Positions 1 through 8,231 of a stretch of DNA of 64,000 bases are shown here, in pieces. Source of the DNA: Fen-1362 sp049516395 (lineage in GTDB: Bacteria; Planctomycetota; Phycisphaerae; Sedimentisphaerales; Anaerobacaceae); the NCBI GenBank assembly GCA_049516395.1, contig JBEKTD010000005.1, forward strand, positions 124,001-188,000, given 5' to 3'. Numbering within the stretch: position 1 is the stretch's first letter; each line of letters opens with the position of its first letter. The translations under genes and the position numbers were made by a program. The notes under the pieces were generated by a model. That model searched no databases. It saw only the letters and a list, made by a program, of their open reading frames with translations, and was not told where the DNA came from.

Positions 1-951
1 CATAGTCAGTAGTGAACCCGAAACACCCGCAAAGCTTGTCCATGCCTTTGAGGTCTCGGCGGATGCGCCTCGCAGGGTATAGTCGGGCATAGGCGTGTAT
101 CTTGATTGCAACCGGTCAACTGCCTTGATTGCTGTATTTTCATTCGCGATAACCGGCTTGAAATCCGGCTGGTCGGGTCTTTCGAGATAACTCCATTCAA
201 GACCATCGGGCATTTTCGACGCCAGCAATGAAAGCCCGGCGGCGGCAATCATCGCGAAAACCAGCAATGTAACCAATACCGTTTTTCGGCTTAGCCGGAT
301 TTTGCCGGGCAATGAATCCAAAACCAAATCAGGCCTGACCTGCTGAATATAGCCCAGAACAGCTACGGTAATCAAACCCTCAACCAAGCCAACGAGAAAA
401 TGCACGCCTATCATTGTTATAAGAAAAGTCGAAAATGGAACCGCAAGCACGCCGGACAAAGTCGCCTCGACGGGAACTAAAACCGCTCCGCTTTCCAGGG
501 CAACCAGGCAAGCCAGCATCGCACCGATGTATGTTCGCCAGCTGTTGCTTTGGCCTGTGGTTACCATTTTATAAAGAAAATAGCCGACGTAAGACGGAAC
601 AAGGCCCATATTGATAATGTTACAGCCGAGAGCAAGCAGACCGCCGTCCTGGAAGATGAGACACTGCATGATAATAACCGATGAAATGACAATCGCCGCC
701 AGATGCGGACCTAATATAATCGCCAGCAGGACGGCTCCGACCATATGGCCGCTTGTACCGGGCATCGCGGGAAGCTGAAAATTGACCATTTGCGCTGCGA
801 ATATGAACGCGCCAAGAATACCCATCAGGGGCAATTTATCCGAACTGACAATTTTGCTGACTTTTCTGCAAATCAGCCCCAGCCCCCCTGCCGCAATCAC
901 CAATGTTCCGGTGGCCACCGGCACCGACAATAATTCATTCGCCATATGCAT
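1..951 (-). CDS. cbiM: CbiM-type cobalt/nickel ECF transporter substrate-binding membrane protein (C-terminus cut by window edge)
   Basis: Integral membrane component of an energy-coupling-factor importer for Co2+ or Ni2+. The start region reads MHMANELLSVPVATG, followed by the family signatures GTSGHMVGAVLLAIILGP and GGLLALGCNIINMG and several hydrophobic helices. A PDGLEWS motif (near residue 260) marks the C-terminal PDGLE/CbiN-like extension often fused to CbiM/NikM. CbiM needs its N-terminal His as metal ligand, and MHM supplies His2 once Met is removed, which favours this ATG; AAAGGG lies 10 nt upstream. The frame stays open to base 1, so the gene continues outside the window. Metal specificity cannot be told from sequence. 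Its own promoter and a His-rich cupin lipoprotein lie just upstream. Confidence 0.9.
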   Translation of the reverse strand, partial: MHMANELLSVPVATGTLVIAAGGLGLICRKVSKIVSSDKLPLMGILGAFIFAAQMVNFQLPAMPGTSGHMVGAVLLAIILGPHLAAIVISSVIIMQCLIFQDGGLLALGCNIINMGLVPSYVGYFLYKMVTTGQSNSWRTYIGAMLACLVALESGAVLVPVEATLSGVLAVPFSTFLITMIGVHFLVGLVEGLITVAVLGYIQQVRPDLVLDSLPGKIRLSRKTVLVTLLVFAMIAAAGLSLLASKMPDGLEWSYLERPDQPDFKPVIANENTAIKAVDRLQSRYTPMPDYTLRGASAETSKAWTSFAGVSGSLLTM

Positions 952-1015
952 AATTTGTTTTCCCTTTTGGCGTCCGCCTACATAATTCACATTTTGAGCA
1001 AACAGCCAGCGCATA

Positions 1016-1044
1016 AGAATAACAAATTATTATGAACCTATCAA
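1016..1044 (-). promoter_or_regulatory. Probable sigma70-type promoter for cbiM
   Basis: On the minus strand TTGATA (1039-1044) and TATTCT (1016-1021) are separated by 17 nt. The predicted start near 1009 leaves a 58-nt leader before the cbiM ATG. No cobalamin riboswitch can fit in the 136-nt gap, and I see no clear NikR site. Confidence 0.5.
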
Positions 1045-1087
1045 CGTAAAAGATGCTCTGTAAAAACAATCAATACGTTGCGATTAT

Positions 1088-1567
1088 TTAATGCTGGTGT
1101 TGATGCTCATCCGCATGGTCTGCGACAGCCGGACTCACTGGTGCAACGCAGTAGATATAAACAAGCGGCAAATCGCCGGTGTTCTTAACGTTATGAAGCG
1201 TATTGGGCGGTATGTAGCAAATTTTGCCCCTGCCGACCTTAAAGGAGGTCTCGTTTTCACCGATAAGAGCCACGCCTTTACCCGAAAGAAAGACAAGCGT
1301 TTCTTCGTGGGCTTTCGTGCTGTGTTGGCCGCACTCCTCCCCCGGTTTCAAATATACCCTGCCCGAGCGCATTCCTGACGTTTGCGGCACACCTTTCAAA
1401 AGCGGCTGATATTCGGGGGCATCTGTCAAATCGATTACCAAAGCTTTCCCTGAAGGTATCTCGGCCTTATTATTATTTCCCATTGAGCATCCTGAAATAA
1501 ATATGCAACCTATAAAGCATACAAAAACCATAGCAACAACCGTTCCTTTTACTCGCATACAGCTCAT
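1088..1567 (-). CDS. Cupin-domain lipoprotein with His-rich C-terminal tail
   Basis: Predicted 159-residue lipoprotein. A hydrophobic signal segment ends in the lipobox ISGC. A single cupin_2 barrel follows, with first metal motif GEECGQHSTKAHEE (two His and Glu) and second motif PPNTLHNVKN (His). The protein ends in DHADEHQHQH, a short metal-binding-type tail. ATG 1567 is preferred over an upstream in-frame TTG because AAAGG lies 8 nt before it. The gene sits 31 nt after the prepilin-like gene and 136 nt before cbiM. Inference: it may bind or buffer the metal imported by CbiM; cupins are functionally diverse, so this rests on the tail and the neighbour only. Confidence 0.75.
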   Translation of the reverse strand: MSCMRVKGTVVAMVFVCFIGCIFISGCSMGNNNKAEIPSGKALVIDLTDAPEYQPLLKGVPQTSGMRSGRVYLKPGEECGQHSTKAHEETLVFLSGKGVALIGENETSFKVGRGKICYIPPNTLHNVKNTGDLPLVYIYCVAPVSPAVADHADEHQHQH

Positions 1568-1607
1568 AGTCAACACCTTTCACACACAATTAAATTGCTT
1601 CCGTTTA

Positions 1608-2336
1608 TCAGTTACCTTCAAATGAACCAATCTGCGACCCGTTTTTAATTCGCATTCTAACAATGAAGCCCATGCGTTCTTTCGGCGTGTACCACAATTC
1701 TTTAGGCACGGGGTATCTGTTGGAATTATCTGCTCCGAGTTTTTCATCGAGCCCGTATTGGCTGAAATTAGGCCCCAAGCTGAAAACTACCCAGCTTACC
1801 GGCGAAACAAGAGGAAAGAAACGCTGACAACCATTTCCCGCTTGTGGATTGCATTCGTTCTCATCAGGACGCCACCGGCCTTCCTCTGTGTTAATACTGC
1901 TGCTTGCGGGAAAATTATTTGGTATCCACAACTGAGCGCCGTCAAATTTCTCAATCTTATTAACACTCTTAATTATTTCGCCGACACTCCGATACTTATA
2001 GGTATGGTTGAGGTGATACCTGTCTTCCAAATTCGTTGTCATCGCTTCGCCCTTCGGCGTCGACGGCAGATAATGGCTTGTAATCAGCGCCCTGGGAAGC
2101 TGATACAAATGGTCCGTCAATTTGCCTGTCCCGCAATCCTCATGAGTAGGAGGAAATTTGCGGTTGTCGTCGAAATACATATCCAGCGCAATACCTATTT
2201 GGCGAAGCTCGGCATTAACCACGGTAACTTTGGCCTGCTCCCTTGCGCGTGAAACAGCAGGCAGCAGCATTCCCATCAGCAACCCGATGATTGAGATAAC
2301 AACCACCAATTCAGTTAAAGTAAAAGCTTGCTTCAT
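1608..2336 (-). CDS. Type II secretion / type IV prepilin-like protein (PulG/GspG-type N-terminus)
   Basis: 242 residues from ATG 2336. The N-terminus MKQAFTLTELVVVISIIGLL is a class III prepilin signal with a very short leader, Phe at +1, Glu at +5 and a hydrophobic helix. RAREQAKVTVVNAELRQIGIALDMYF is the usual pseudopilin helix continuation. The C-terminal part is soluble and has no domain I can name; three Cys occur in CNPQAGNGC and EDCG. Planctomycetes carry many such single pseudopilin-like proteins outside secretion operons. The start is 4 nt after the stop of the upstream dockerin-tailed gene, so the two are probably co-transcribed. Confidence 0.85.
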   Translation of the reverse strand: MKQAFTLTELVVVISIIGLLMGMLLPAVSRAREQAKVTVVNAELRQIGIALDMYFDDNRKFPPTHEDCGTGKLTDHLYQLPRALITSHYLPSTPKGEAMTTNLEDRYHLNHTYKYRSVGEIIKSVNKIEKFDGAQLWIPNNFPASSSINTEEGRWRPDENECNPQAGNGCQRFFPLVSPVSWVVFSLGPNFSQYGLDEKLGADNSNRYPVPKELWYTPKERMGFIVRMRIKNGSQIGSFEGN

Positions 2337-2340
2337 CTGC

Positions 2341-3336
2341 TCACAGCCCCGGCGACTGCTGGAGCCAGTGGTTCGCAAACTCGGCGAAATCAGTGAAATC
2401 AACCATATAATCCGAATTAATATCCCCGGGCAGGTTGCCTCTCTTGTGCCCGCGGTCGGTCAATACAAGGCCGTTGCCGTCGTAGTTGGTAACCCATAAC
2501 CGATATCCATCCGTATTAGCGGAGCTTTCCTGGTCGAAAATTGCGATGATGCTGATTTGGCCCGTCGGGCAGGCGTATCTCGTGAAGCCGTCGCCATAAC
2601 CGAGCAGCAGCGGGATAGTCCGGCCGGTTTTATCCTTAACCGTCAGGGTACCATTAGGAGCCCAGTCGTTGGGGTCAGTAATATTGACGTCGTCAACGCG
2701 GACTAATCGTGCCTGGTAATACTCGCCGCCGGTTGCCCTGGTCTGGTCGAAGATAAACTGGTTGTCGGCGTCCTTGACCAAATTGAGGGTAATAGTTTCC
2801 GGCTGAGGCAGTCCTGCCGCCGGTGTAACCAGCTCGACATTAACATCGTAGAACGCGTCGGTTTTATGCTTTTCATTGATGTTCGTCTTGCCGTTGTGGA
2901 ACATATACCAGCCGGTTACTCTTACCCTGTCACCTATGTGGAAAGTGTAACCGGTATTGGGGCCATGGTTCATACGAAACATTTCCGAGTACCACTGGTC
3001 AGTCGTATAGACCCCGCCCCCCATATAAACGTATCTTTGCGCCATATAAACGGCAGTGCCTGCGTGGTCGCTGCCTTCGCCCTGGATGTAAACCTGCCAT
3101 TGGCCACCCATTCCGGATGTGCTCGTGTTGGGGTCGAGCATCTCTTCCGGATTATTCAGGATGATTCCCGTAACGCTAACCTTGTCGGTGGCGCTGTATG
3201 TCCCTATGCCGTCACCGTCAACCACCTGAAGCTGCTGGTGAGTAACTTCGGCGACTGTGGGGTCGTCACCCTTAACCGCGGCGACAAAAGCCATCGCCAT
3301 TGCCACTGTCAAAACAATAATTCTGTTCATAATCAA
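2341..3336 (-). CDS. Secreted protein with OB-fold-like core and dockerin-like C-terminus
   Basis: 331 residues: Sec signal peptide (MNRIIVLTVAMAMAFVAA), a beta-rich core, and a C-terminal EF-hand/dockerin-like segment, LPGDINSDYMVDFTDFAEF, ending in a Trp-containing helix. The core phrases VSVTGIILN, WQVYIQG and GDRVRVTGWYMF recall bacterial OB-fold domains found in secreted nucleases and metal-binding proteins, but the assignment is uncertain and no catalytic residues are apparent. AGGAGGAG precedes the ATG. Such tails are common in Phycisphaerae secreted proteins and may serve surface attachment. First gene of the unit leading to the prepilin-like protein. Confidence 0.6.
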   Translation of the reverse strand: MIMNRIIVLTVAMAMAFVAAVKGDDPTVAEVTHQQLQVVDGDGIGTYSATDKVSVTGIILNNPEEMLDPNTSTSGMGGQWQVYIQGEGSDHAGTAVYMAQRYVYMGGGVYTTDQWYSEMFRMNHGPNTGYTFHIGDRVRVTGWYMFHNGKTNINEKHKTDAFYDVNVELVTPAAGLPQPETITLNLVKDADNQFIFDQTRATGGEYYQARLVRVDDVNITDPNDWAPNGTLTVKDKTGRTIPLLLGYGDGFTRYACPTGQISIIAIFDQESSANTDGYRLWVTNYDGNGLVLTDRGHKRGNLPGDINSDYMVDFTDFAEFANHWLQQSPGL

Positions 3337-3436
3337 CTCCTCCTAAAACAATAAATGTTATACGTTCAGCCAACGCGGCTGTTTAATCTGCGCATACAAA
3401 TATCAAATTTGTGCTACCGCGCCAACAGAAATATAC

Positions 3437-3469
3437 CGCGAAATTAAAAATATTTTAATGTAGTTCGCG
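3437..3469. other. Cruciform-type inverted repeat between dprA and the dockerin-tailed gene
   Basis: CGCGAA (3437-3442) pairs with TTCGCG (3464-3469), and inside it ATTAAAA (3443-3449) pairs with TTTTAAT (3453-3459) around a 3-nt loop. It lies 44 nt beyond the dprA stop and overlaps a possible promoter for the next gene (TTGACA at 3472-3477 on the minus strand, AATATT 17 nt on). It may be a dprA terminator without a T-tract, or an operator. Confidence 0.4.
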
Positions 3470-3512
3470 GCTGTCAACCGCTAAGCACAACGACTATGGG
3501 AATAAAAACTGT

Positions 3513-4658
3513 TTACTTTCGCACGAACATACTGCCCGGCAGCTGCTTGACCAGGCCTTTCAGCCGAAGCGAAACAATCGAGGCGTTTACGCTGCCCGCG
3601 GGCAATTGCGAATCCTCGATAATCTGCTCAATATGAACAGGTTCGCTATGCAAACATTCATAAACTGACTTTTCGCCGGGGCTGAGGTTTAGCTGGGTGA
3701 TATCGAATAAAGGCATTTCGGCTTTTGCTGCAAGCAAATCGGCTTGCTGATTGACGTGTCCCCTTATTTTATCGCCTATGTACCCAAGCGACTCCATTAT
3801 GTCATCGACGCAATCAATCAATTTGGCCCCCTGCTTAATCAACTGATTGGTGCCCCTGCTGAGCGGAGAATCGATTTTGCCCGGCACGGCCATAACTTCA
3901 CGATTATATTCGAGAGCCGATTTGGCGGTATGAAGCGCACCGGAATTGCTGCCCGCCTCGATAACAATTGTCCCCAGAGATAAGCCGGCTATAATCCTGT
4001 TGCGAGAAGGAAAATTCTCGGCCAAAGGTTCATAACGAAGAGGTAATTCGCTTACGCATGCGCCGGATTCGGCAATCGAATCGAATAACTTTTTGTTTTC
4101 GGGGGGAAATACATTAGCTAATCCGCAGCCCTCGACGGCAATAGTGCGCCCACCTGCCGCTATAGCCCCCTGATGAGCCGCGGTGTCGATGCCGCGGGCC
4201 AATCCTGAGCATATTGTAAAACCAGCGACTGCCAATATGTGCGCGAACCGCGACGCCTGCTCGCTGCCGTATAAGCTGCACCGCCGGGACCCCACTATCG
4301 CCACACTAAGATTATCCGACTCAACGAGAGTTCCCTTGACATATAAAACAGGAGGCGGGTCGTAAATAAGTTTTAGCTGTGCCGGGTAACGTTCATCCTG
4401 AAGGTGAATAATCCATACCCCAAGTTTTTCAGCCAATGTCAGCTCGGCTTCGGCATCCGTTTTGTCGCGACTGGTCGCTATTTTTTCCGCGGTCTGAAGA
4501 CCTATCCCCTCAACTTTCGCCAGTTCATAAGCCGATGCGCCAAGAACACTTTCCGCAGAACCAAAATAATTTAACAATCTACCGAAAGTAACCGGACCGA
4601 CACCTTCTGCGCCTGCCAGTTTCAACCACTTCTCGATATCTGGTGAATTTGGGTGCAT
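3513..4658 (-). CDS. dprA: DNA processing protein DprA/Smf
   Basis: Cytoplasmic protein that loads RecA on incoming single-stranded DNA during transformation. An N-terminal HhH/SAM-like region precedes the Rossmann-type DprA core: VGSRRCSLYG, CSGLARGIDTAAHQGA, GCGLANVFPPEN, FPSRNRIIAGLS and GSNSGALHTA, with the nucleotide-fold Gly/Ser/Arg residues intact. A C-terminal winged helix (SPGEKSVYECLHSEPVHIEQI) completes the usual long form. ATG 4658 (MHPNS) is chosen over an in-frame ATG at 4706 because the best promoter predicts a start at about 4685, downstream of that codon. It diverges from folC. Confidence 0.95.
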   Translation of the reverse strand: MHPNSPDIEKWLKLAGAEGVGPVTFGRLLNYFGSAESVLGASAYELAKVEGIGLQTAEKIATSRDKTDAEAELTLAEKLGVWIIHLQDERYPAQLKLIYDPPPVLYVKGTLVESDNLSVAIVGSRRCSLYGSEQASRFAHILAVAGFTICSGLARGIDTAAHQGAIAAGGRTIAVEGCGLANVFPPENKKLFDSIAESGACVSELPLRYEPLAENFPSRNRIIAGLSLGTIVIEAGSNSGALHTAKSALEYNREVMAVPGKIDSPLSRGTNQLIKQGAKLIDCVDDIMESLGYIGDKIRGHVNQQADLLAAKAEMPLFDITQLNLSPGEKSVYECLHSEPVHIEQIIEDSQLPAGSVNASIVSLRLKGLVKQLPGSMFVRK

Positions 4659-4691
4659 TGAACAACCTGAATTTAAAACGATTACTACAAG

Positions 4692-4719
4692 AGTATATGT
4701 CCCCATTGCGTAAGGTCAA
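4692..4719 (-). promoter_or_regulatory. Probable dprA promoter
   Basis: Minus-strand TTGACC (4714-4719), 16-nt spacer, TATACT (4692-4697). Predicted start about 4685, giving a leader of about 27 nt before ATG 4658. Confidence 0.6.
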
Positions 4720-4844
4720 GTCAAATTATGATACAACGATAAAACACATACACCGGCTATATGTTTGTTGCCAGGCGAACAACTGCCCTCTAATTCCGTA
4801 TATTCTGCAGTTTGGGCCTGGTAGATTGCGAATTCTTGTCGCAC

Positions 4845-4858
4845 TATAAGCACTTATA
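4845..4858. other. Short palindrome in the dprA-folC divergent region
   Basis: TATAAG CA CTTATA is a perfect 6-bp inverted repeat with a 2-bp centre, a plausible dimeric-regulator site midway between the divergent promoters. The rest of the 4720-5007 interval shows only a possible 19-codon plus-strand reading frame at 4952-5011 with AAGGAG nearby, which I do not call a gene. Confidence 0.3.
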
Positions 4859-5007
4859 ATAACATATTTGAGTTTTCTAATGCCATGGCTCATCCCGGGT
4901 AAAAGAACTGTACTATTATTGCATTCATAACCTTATTTTCAGCAAGGAGTTATGCTTATTATGAGGCCCATAAAACGGCATTCTGTGCGATTAACGGGCC
5001 TATTAAG

Positions 5008-5036
5008 TTGAAAAACACAGGGTATTGTGTTATACT
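5008..5036 (+). promoter_or_regulatory. Strong folC promoter implying a near-leaderless transcript
   Basis: TTGAAA (5008-5013), exactly 17 nt, TATACT (5031-5036). The start site is expected at 5042-5044, 2-4 nt before ATG 5046. Confidence 0.7.
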
Positions 5037-5045
5037 CAAGTTTTT

Positions 5046-6461
5046 ATGGTACGAAGCGTTACGAAAACTCGGAAGAAGCAGGCAAAGGGCCACGCCTCTA
5101 AAACGGCGGTGGTGGTCTCACGCAAGCCCTTCAAAACATACGATGAGGCAATCAAATACCTTTTCAACAGAACTAACTACGAGCAGGAAAAGCACTTACG
5201 ATACAACGTCGATACGTTCAACCTGAAGCGGATGGAGCATTTGCTCTCACTGGTAGGCAATCCTCACGCCAAAATCGATACAGTCCATATAGCCGGTACA
5301 AAAGGTAAAGGTAGTACCGCCACAATGCTTGCGAATATGCTCGAAGCAAACGGTTATAAGGTTGGTCTCTACACCTCGCCGCACGTGGTTAACCTGCACG
5401 AGCGAATTATGGTCAACTCTGAAATGATAAGTAAAACCGCGATGCTCGGTTTGCTTAACCGTATATACAAACCGGTAGAAACCGTTTCAAAAACCAGCGC
5501 CCCGACTTTCTTTGAGATAATGACGGCGCTCGCCTTTATGCACTTTGCGGATTCTAAGGCGGATGTCGCGGTAATTGAGACGGGCCTTGGCGGTCGATTA
5601 GACAGCACCAATGTGATAAAGCCCAAGGTCGTCGGTATCACCAATCTGAGCTTCGACCATCAGAAACAACTGGGAAGCACGATAGAAGAAATCGCGAAGG
5701 AAAAAGCCGGTATTTTCAAGCAGGGTGTCCCCATCGTAACGGTTCAGCAGGACCCTAATGCGATGCGGGTGCTGAAGGCGCAGGCCGCGGCAGTTAAGGC
5801 GCCAATCAGCGTAACCGGCGTAGATATCGATTTCTCGCATCGCTTCGAGACGTCGTCCGAGCACGGGCCGCATAATCGCGTGTGCCTGACAACACCCACC
5901 AGCAAATTTGAGCACTTTCGAGTCCCGCTGCTTGGCATTCATCAGGCGGTAAACTGCGGTCTCGCGCTTGCGATGCTCGACAAGCTCAAGAGTTGCGGTT
6001 TTGAGATAGACAACGATAAAACTATCACAGGGCTTGCAAAAGTCAAATTGTCGGGCCGGATGGAGATGATTTGCGAAGATCCGCGAGTCCTCATAGACGG
6101 TGCGCACAATGCCGCGAGCATAAGAGCGCTTATGCACGCGATAGGCCAGAACATCCCCTACGATTCGATGATAGTAATCTTCGGCTGCAACGAAGATAAA
6201 GATGCCGCTGGAATGCTCCATGAATTGCAATTCGGCGCCGACAAGGTGATTTTCACTCGCAGCAACTCCCTCAAAGCGATGTCGCCTGATGAGCTGGCTG
6301 AAAAATACATTGCCATATCCGGCAAAATGTGCCAAACCGCCCCCGCTCTTGGGGAGGCGCTTCGTCTGGCAAAGAATGCGGTAGGCAAGGAAGACCTTGT
6401 CTGCATTACGGGAAGTTTCTATCTCATCGGCCAGGCCAAGGTTCGTTTCCAGGCAAGCTAA
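5046..6461 (+). CDS. folC: Bifunctional folylpolyglutamate synthase / dihydrofolate synthase
   Basis: Mur-ligase-family enzyme that adds glutamate to dihydropteroate and folates with ATP. Conserved blocks in order: the substrate-domain start FKTYDEAIKYLFNRTNYE, P-loop AGTKGKGSTATM, SPHVVNLHERI, FFEIMTALAF, ETGLGGRLDSTN, NLSFDHQKQLG, IAKEKAGIFK, then C-terminal domain VLIDGAHNAAS and CITGSFYLIGQA. About 30 basic residues precede the conserved region, as an extra tail. ATG 5046 is preferred to an ATG at 5025 because the latter lies inside the promoter. The message would be almost leaderless. The GT2 gene follows after 46 nt. Confidence 0.93.
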   Translation: MVRSVTKTRKKQAKGHASKTAVVVSRKPFKTYDEAIKYLFNRTNYEQEKHLRYNVDTFNLKRMEHLLSLVGNPHAKIDTVHIAGTKGKGSTATMLANMLEANGYKVGLYTSPHVVNLHERIMVNSEMISKTAMLGLLNRIYKPVETVSKTSAPTFFEIMTALAFMHFADSKADVAVIETGLGGRLDSTNVIKPKVVGITNLSFDHQKQLGSTIEEIAKEKAGIFKQGVPIVTVQQDPNAMRVLKAQAAAVKAPISVTGVDIDFSHRFETSSEHGPHNRVCLTTPTSKFEHFRVPLLGIHQAVNCGLALAMLDKLKSCGFEIDNDKTITGLAKVKLSGRMEMICEDPRVLIDGAHNAASIRALMHAIGQNIPYDSMIVIFGCNEDKDAAGMLHELQFGADKVIFTRSNSLKAMSPDELAEKYIAISGKMCQTAPALGEALRLAKNAVGKEDLVCITGSFYLIGQAKVRFQAS

Positions 6462-6507
6462 ACCTGTCAAACAGCCCGTTTTCCCGATGCGAAAATCAAG
6501 GAACCTG

Positions 6508-7227
6508 ATGAAGCTGTCAATCGTCATCCCTGCATTTAACGAATGCGGCAAAATCGGACGCGACGTCGAATCCGCCTGCGAATTTCTCCTGAAAAACAGC
6601 TTCGACGGGGAAATTATAGTCGCCGACGACGGCAGCGGCGACACAACGGCTGACGAAGCACAAAAAGTGGGCGATAAATATAACAACCGGATACGAATCA
6701 ATGTAATCCGAAACAAGCATCACCACGGCAAGGGATACGCCGTCCGCAGCGGAATAATACAGACGACTGGCGATTACGTGATGTTCGCGGACAGTGGCGG
6801 TTGTGTCCCTTTAGATAACACCCTGCGTGGACTGGAGTTGCTCAAGACCGGCAAATGCGATATCGCTCACGGCTCACGCAGATTAGCCGGGACTCACCTC
6901 GTAAAAGACCAGGGGCTTTACAGACATATCTGCTCGGCGATTTTTCACTGGTTTATAATACGAATGATGAAACTGCCGCCCCAGCTCACGGACACTCAGT
7001 GCGGCTTCAAAATTTACCGCGGCGACGTCGCTCGCCTGTTTTACGGTCAGTGCGTAACCGACGGCTTTATGTTCGATATCGAAATAATCAGGCGGGCTAT
7101 AAATCGAAATTACAGAATCGCGGAATTTCCCATCGACTGGACCTGCGATCCGGACAGCCGGCTTTCACCAACAAGAAGCTTTTGGCGAATACTTTCGGAA
7201 CTGCTGAAAATAAGAAAAGCGACTTAA
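6508..7227 (+). CDS. Family 2 glycosyltransferase (dolichyl/polyprenyl-phosphate hexose synthase-like)
   Basis: 239-residue GT-A enzyme beginning MKLSIVIPAFNECGKIG, with the nucleotide motif DDGSGDTT (40-47), KHHHGKGYAVRSGI, and the acceptor-side signature LTDTQCGFKIYRGDVARLF typical of DPM1/ALG5-like transferases that charge a polyprenyl phosphate. At the usual DxD site the sequence is FADSGGCVP rather than D-A-D, so metal binding may be atypical. No membrane helices are obvious. AAGGA 7 nt before ATG 6508 sets the start. Donor and acceptor are unknown. It converges on apbE with a 14-nt gap and no hairpin between them. Confidence 0.85.
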   Translation: MKLSIVIPAFNECGKIGRDVESACEFLLKNSFDGEIIVADDGSGDTTADEAQKVGDKYNNRIRINVIRNKHHHGKGYAVRSGIIQTTGDYVMFADSGGCVPLDNTLRGLELLKTGKCDIAHGSRRLAGTHLVKDQGLYRHICSAIFHWFIIRMMKLPPQLTDTQCGFKIYRGDVARLFYGQCVTDGFMFDIEIIRRAINRNYRIAEFPIDWTCDPDSRLSPTRSFWRILSELLKIRKAT

Positions 7228-7241
7228 ACAAATATCCCGCA

Positions 7242-8222
7242 TTACTTTGAGTAAAAATTCGCCTTGCCCCACCGCCCGAAACGCAGGATTCGACTACCTG
7301 TCTTTTTGCTTTTACCTGATAAAACCAATATCGCTGATATATCACGGTGCTTCTCGCAAAAAGATTGCACCGCGTTAGTCGGCATCACCATAAACGCTGT
7401 CGAGAGAGCGTCCGCTTCGGCAGCCGTCTTCGCCATCGACCACGTGCCCGGCTTTGTAACCGGTTTTCCTGAACGTGGATTTATTATGTGCTGTCCTTTG
7501 CGTAATCCTGATGCGCTAATCGCCCTGCCCGCCAAATTAATCTTCGCAATGAGTCGGCTGTAATCCGCCGGGTCCGACAATGATATAGGCCAACCGGCTA
7601 AACCATCCGGAACGCCAACTGGCAAAATCGTGCTTTGTCCCGCTGAAATAAGAACGACTTTTATCCCCCACTCGCCGAGTAACTGTGCGATTTTGTCCGC
7701 GGCGTAACCTTTGCCGACCGCGCCGAAATCAATTCTGACATCATCGTTTCGTAAGGTAACGGTGTGTTCGGATTCGTCAAGCACAAGTTGATTGCTGCCT
7801 GTTTTTTTAAGTGCGGCCTCAATATCCTTTTTCGATGGTTTACGCGGCGTCCGGTCTTTATCAAGCCAGCAGTCATACAATGGGCCGATTGTAATATCAA
7901 AAGCGCCTTTTGTTTGCTTTGACATTTCAATACTTGTCGCCAGACACTCGAAAGCCATCGGGCCAAGTTGTAATGACTGCCCCGCGGCAAGCGAATTGAT
8001 TCTCGAAGCGTCGCTGTTATCCATAAATCGGCTGAGATTGTTTTCGATGCGGTCAAGCTCTTCAAACGCCGCCCATGCGGCCTGTTCTGCGTAAACTGCG
8101 TCTCGATGAATTATGAATATCTCGAACGTCGCCGCCATTGCGTTATGCTTAAAAGACCTGAGATTGGCGATTCCGCACCGGTCTTCTTCAAACGAGATTG
8201 TATCAGGTTGCTGCTCAGCCAT
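7242..8222 (-). CDS. apbE: ApbE-like FAD:protein FMN transferase
   Basis: Transfers FMN from FAD to a Thr of target flavoproteins (for example Nqr/Rnf subunits). Family blocks present: FKHNAMAATFEIF, SRFMDNSDASRINSLAAG, GAFDITIGPLYDCW, IDFGAVGKGYAADKIAQLL, VVLISAGQST, HIINPRSGKPV and AEADALSTAFMVM with the metal-binding Asp/Thr. At 326 residues the length is typical. No signal peptide is visible, so unlike many ApbE proteins it may act in the cytoplasm or have an unusual export route. It starts 9 nt after the Agl23-like gene and is the last gene of that operon; no flavoprotein target is encoded nearby. Confidence 0.9.
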   Translation of the reverse strand: MAEQQPDTISFEEDRCGIANLRSFKHNAMAATFEIFIIHRDAVYAEQAAWAAFEELDRIENNLSRFMDNSDASRINSLAAGQSLQLGPMAFECLATSIEMSKQTKGAFDITIGPLYDCWLDKDRTPRKPSKKDIEAALKKTGSNQLVLDESEHTVTLRNDDVRIDFGAVGKGYAADKIAQLLGEWGIKVVLISAGQSTILPVGVPDGLAGWPISLSDPADYSRLIAKINLAGRAISASGLRKGQHIINPRSGKPVTKPGTWSMAKTAAEADALSTAFMVMPTNAVQSFCEKHRDISAILVLSGKSKKTGSRILRFGRWGKANFYSK

Positions 8223-8231
8223 AACTTGCTC

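Noticed and set aside
952..1087. Cobalamin riboswitch upstream of cbiM
   Set aside because: The gap is too short and shows no conserved B12-box; an ordinary promoter explains the region.
4952..5011. 19-codon plus-strand frame with AAGGAG before folC
   Set aside because: The ribosome-site spacing is poor (2 or 11 nt), and the peptide has no attenuator-like feature; kept only as a note in the spacer entry.
5598..6716. Long antisense reading frame (372 codons) opposite folC and the start of the GT2 gene
   Set aside because: It has no domain or ribosome site and lies opposite strongly conserved folC blocks; an expected by-product of GC-rich codons.
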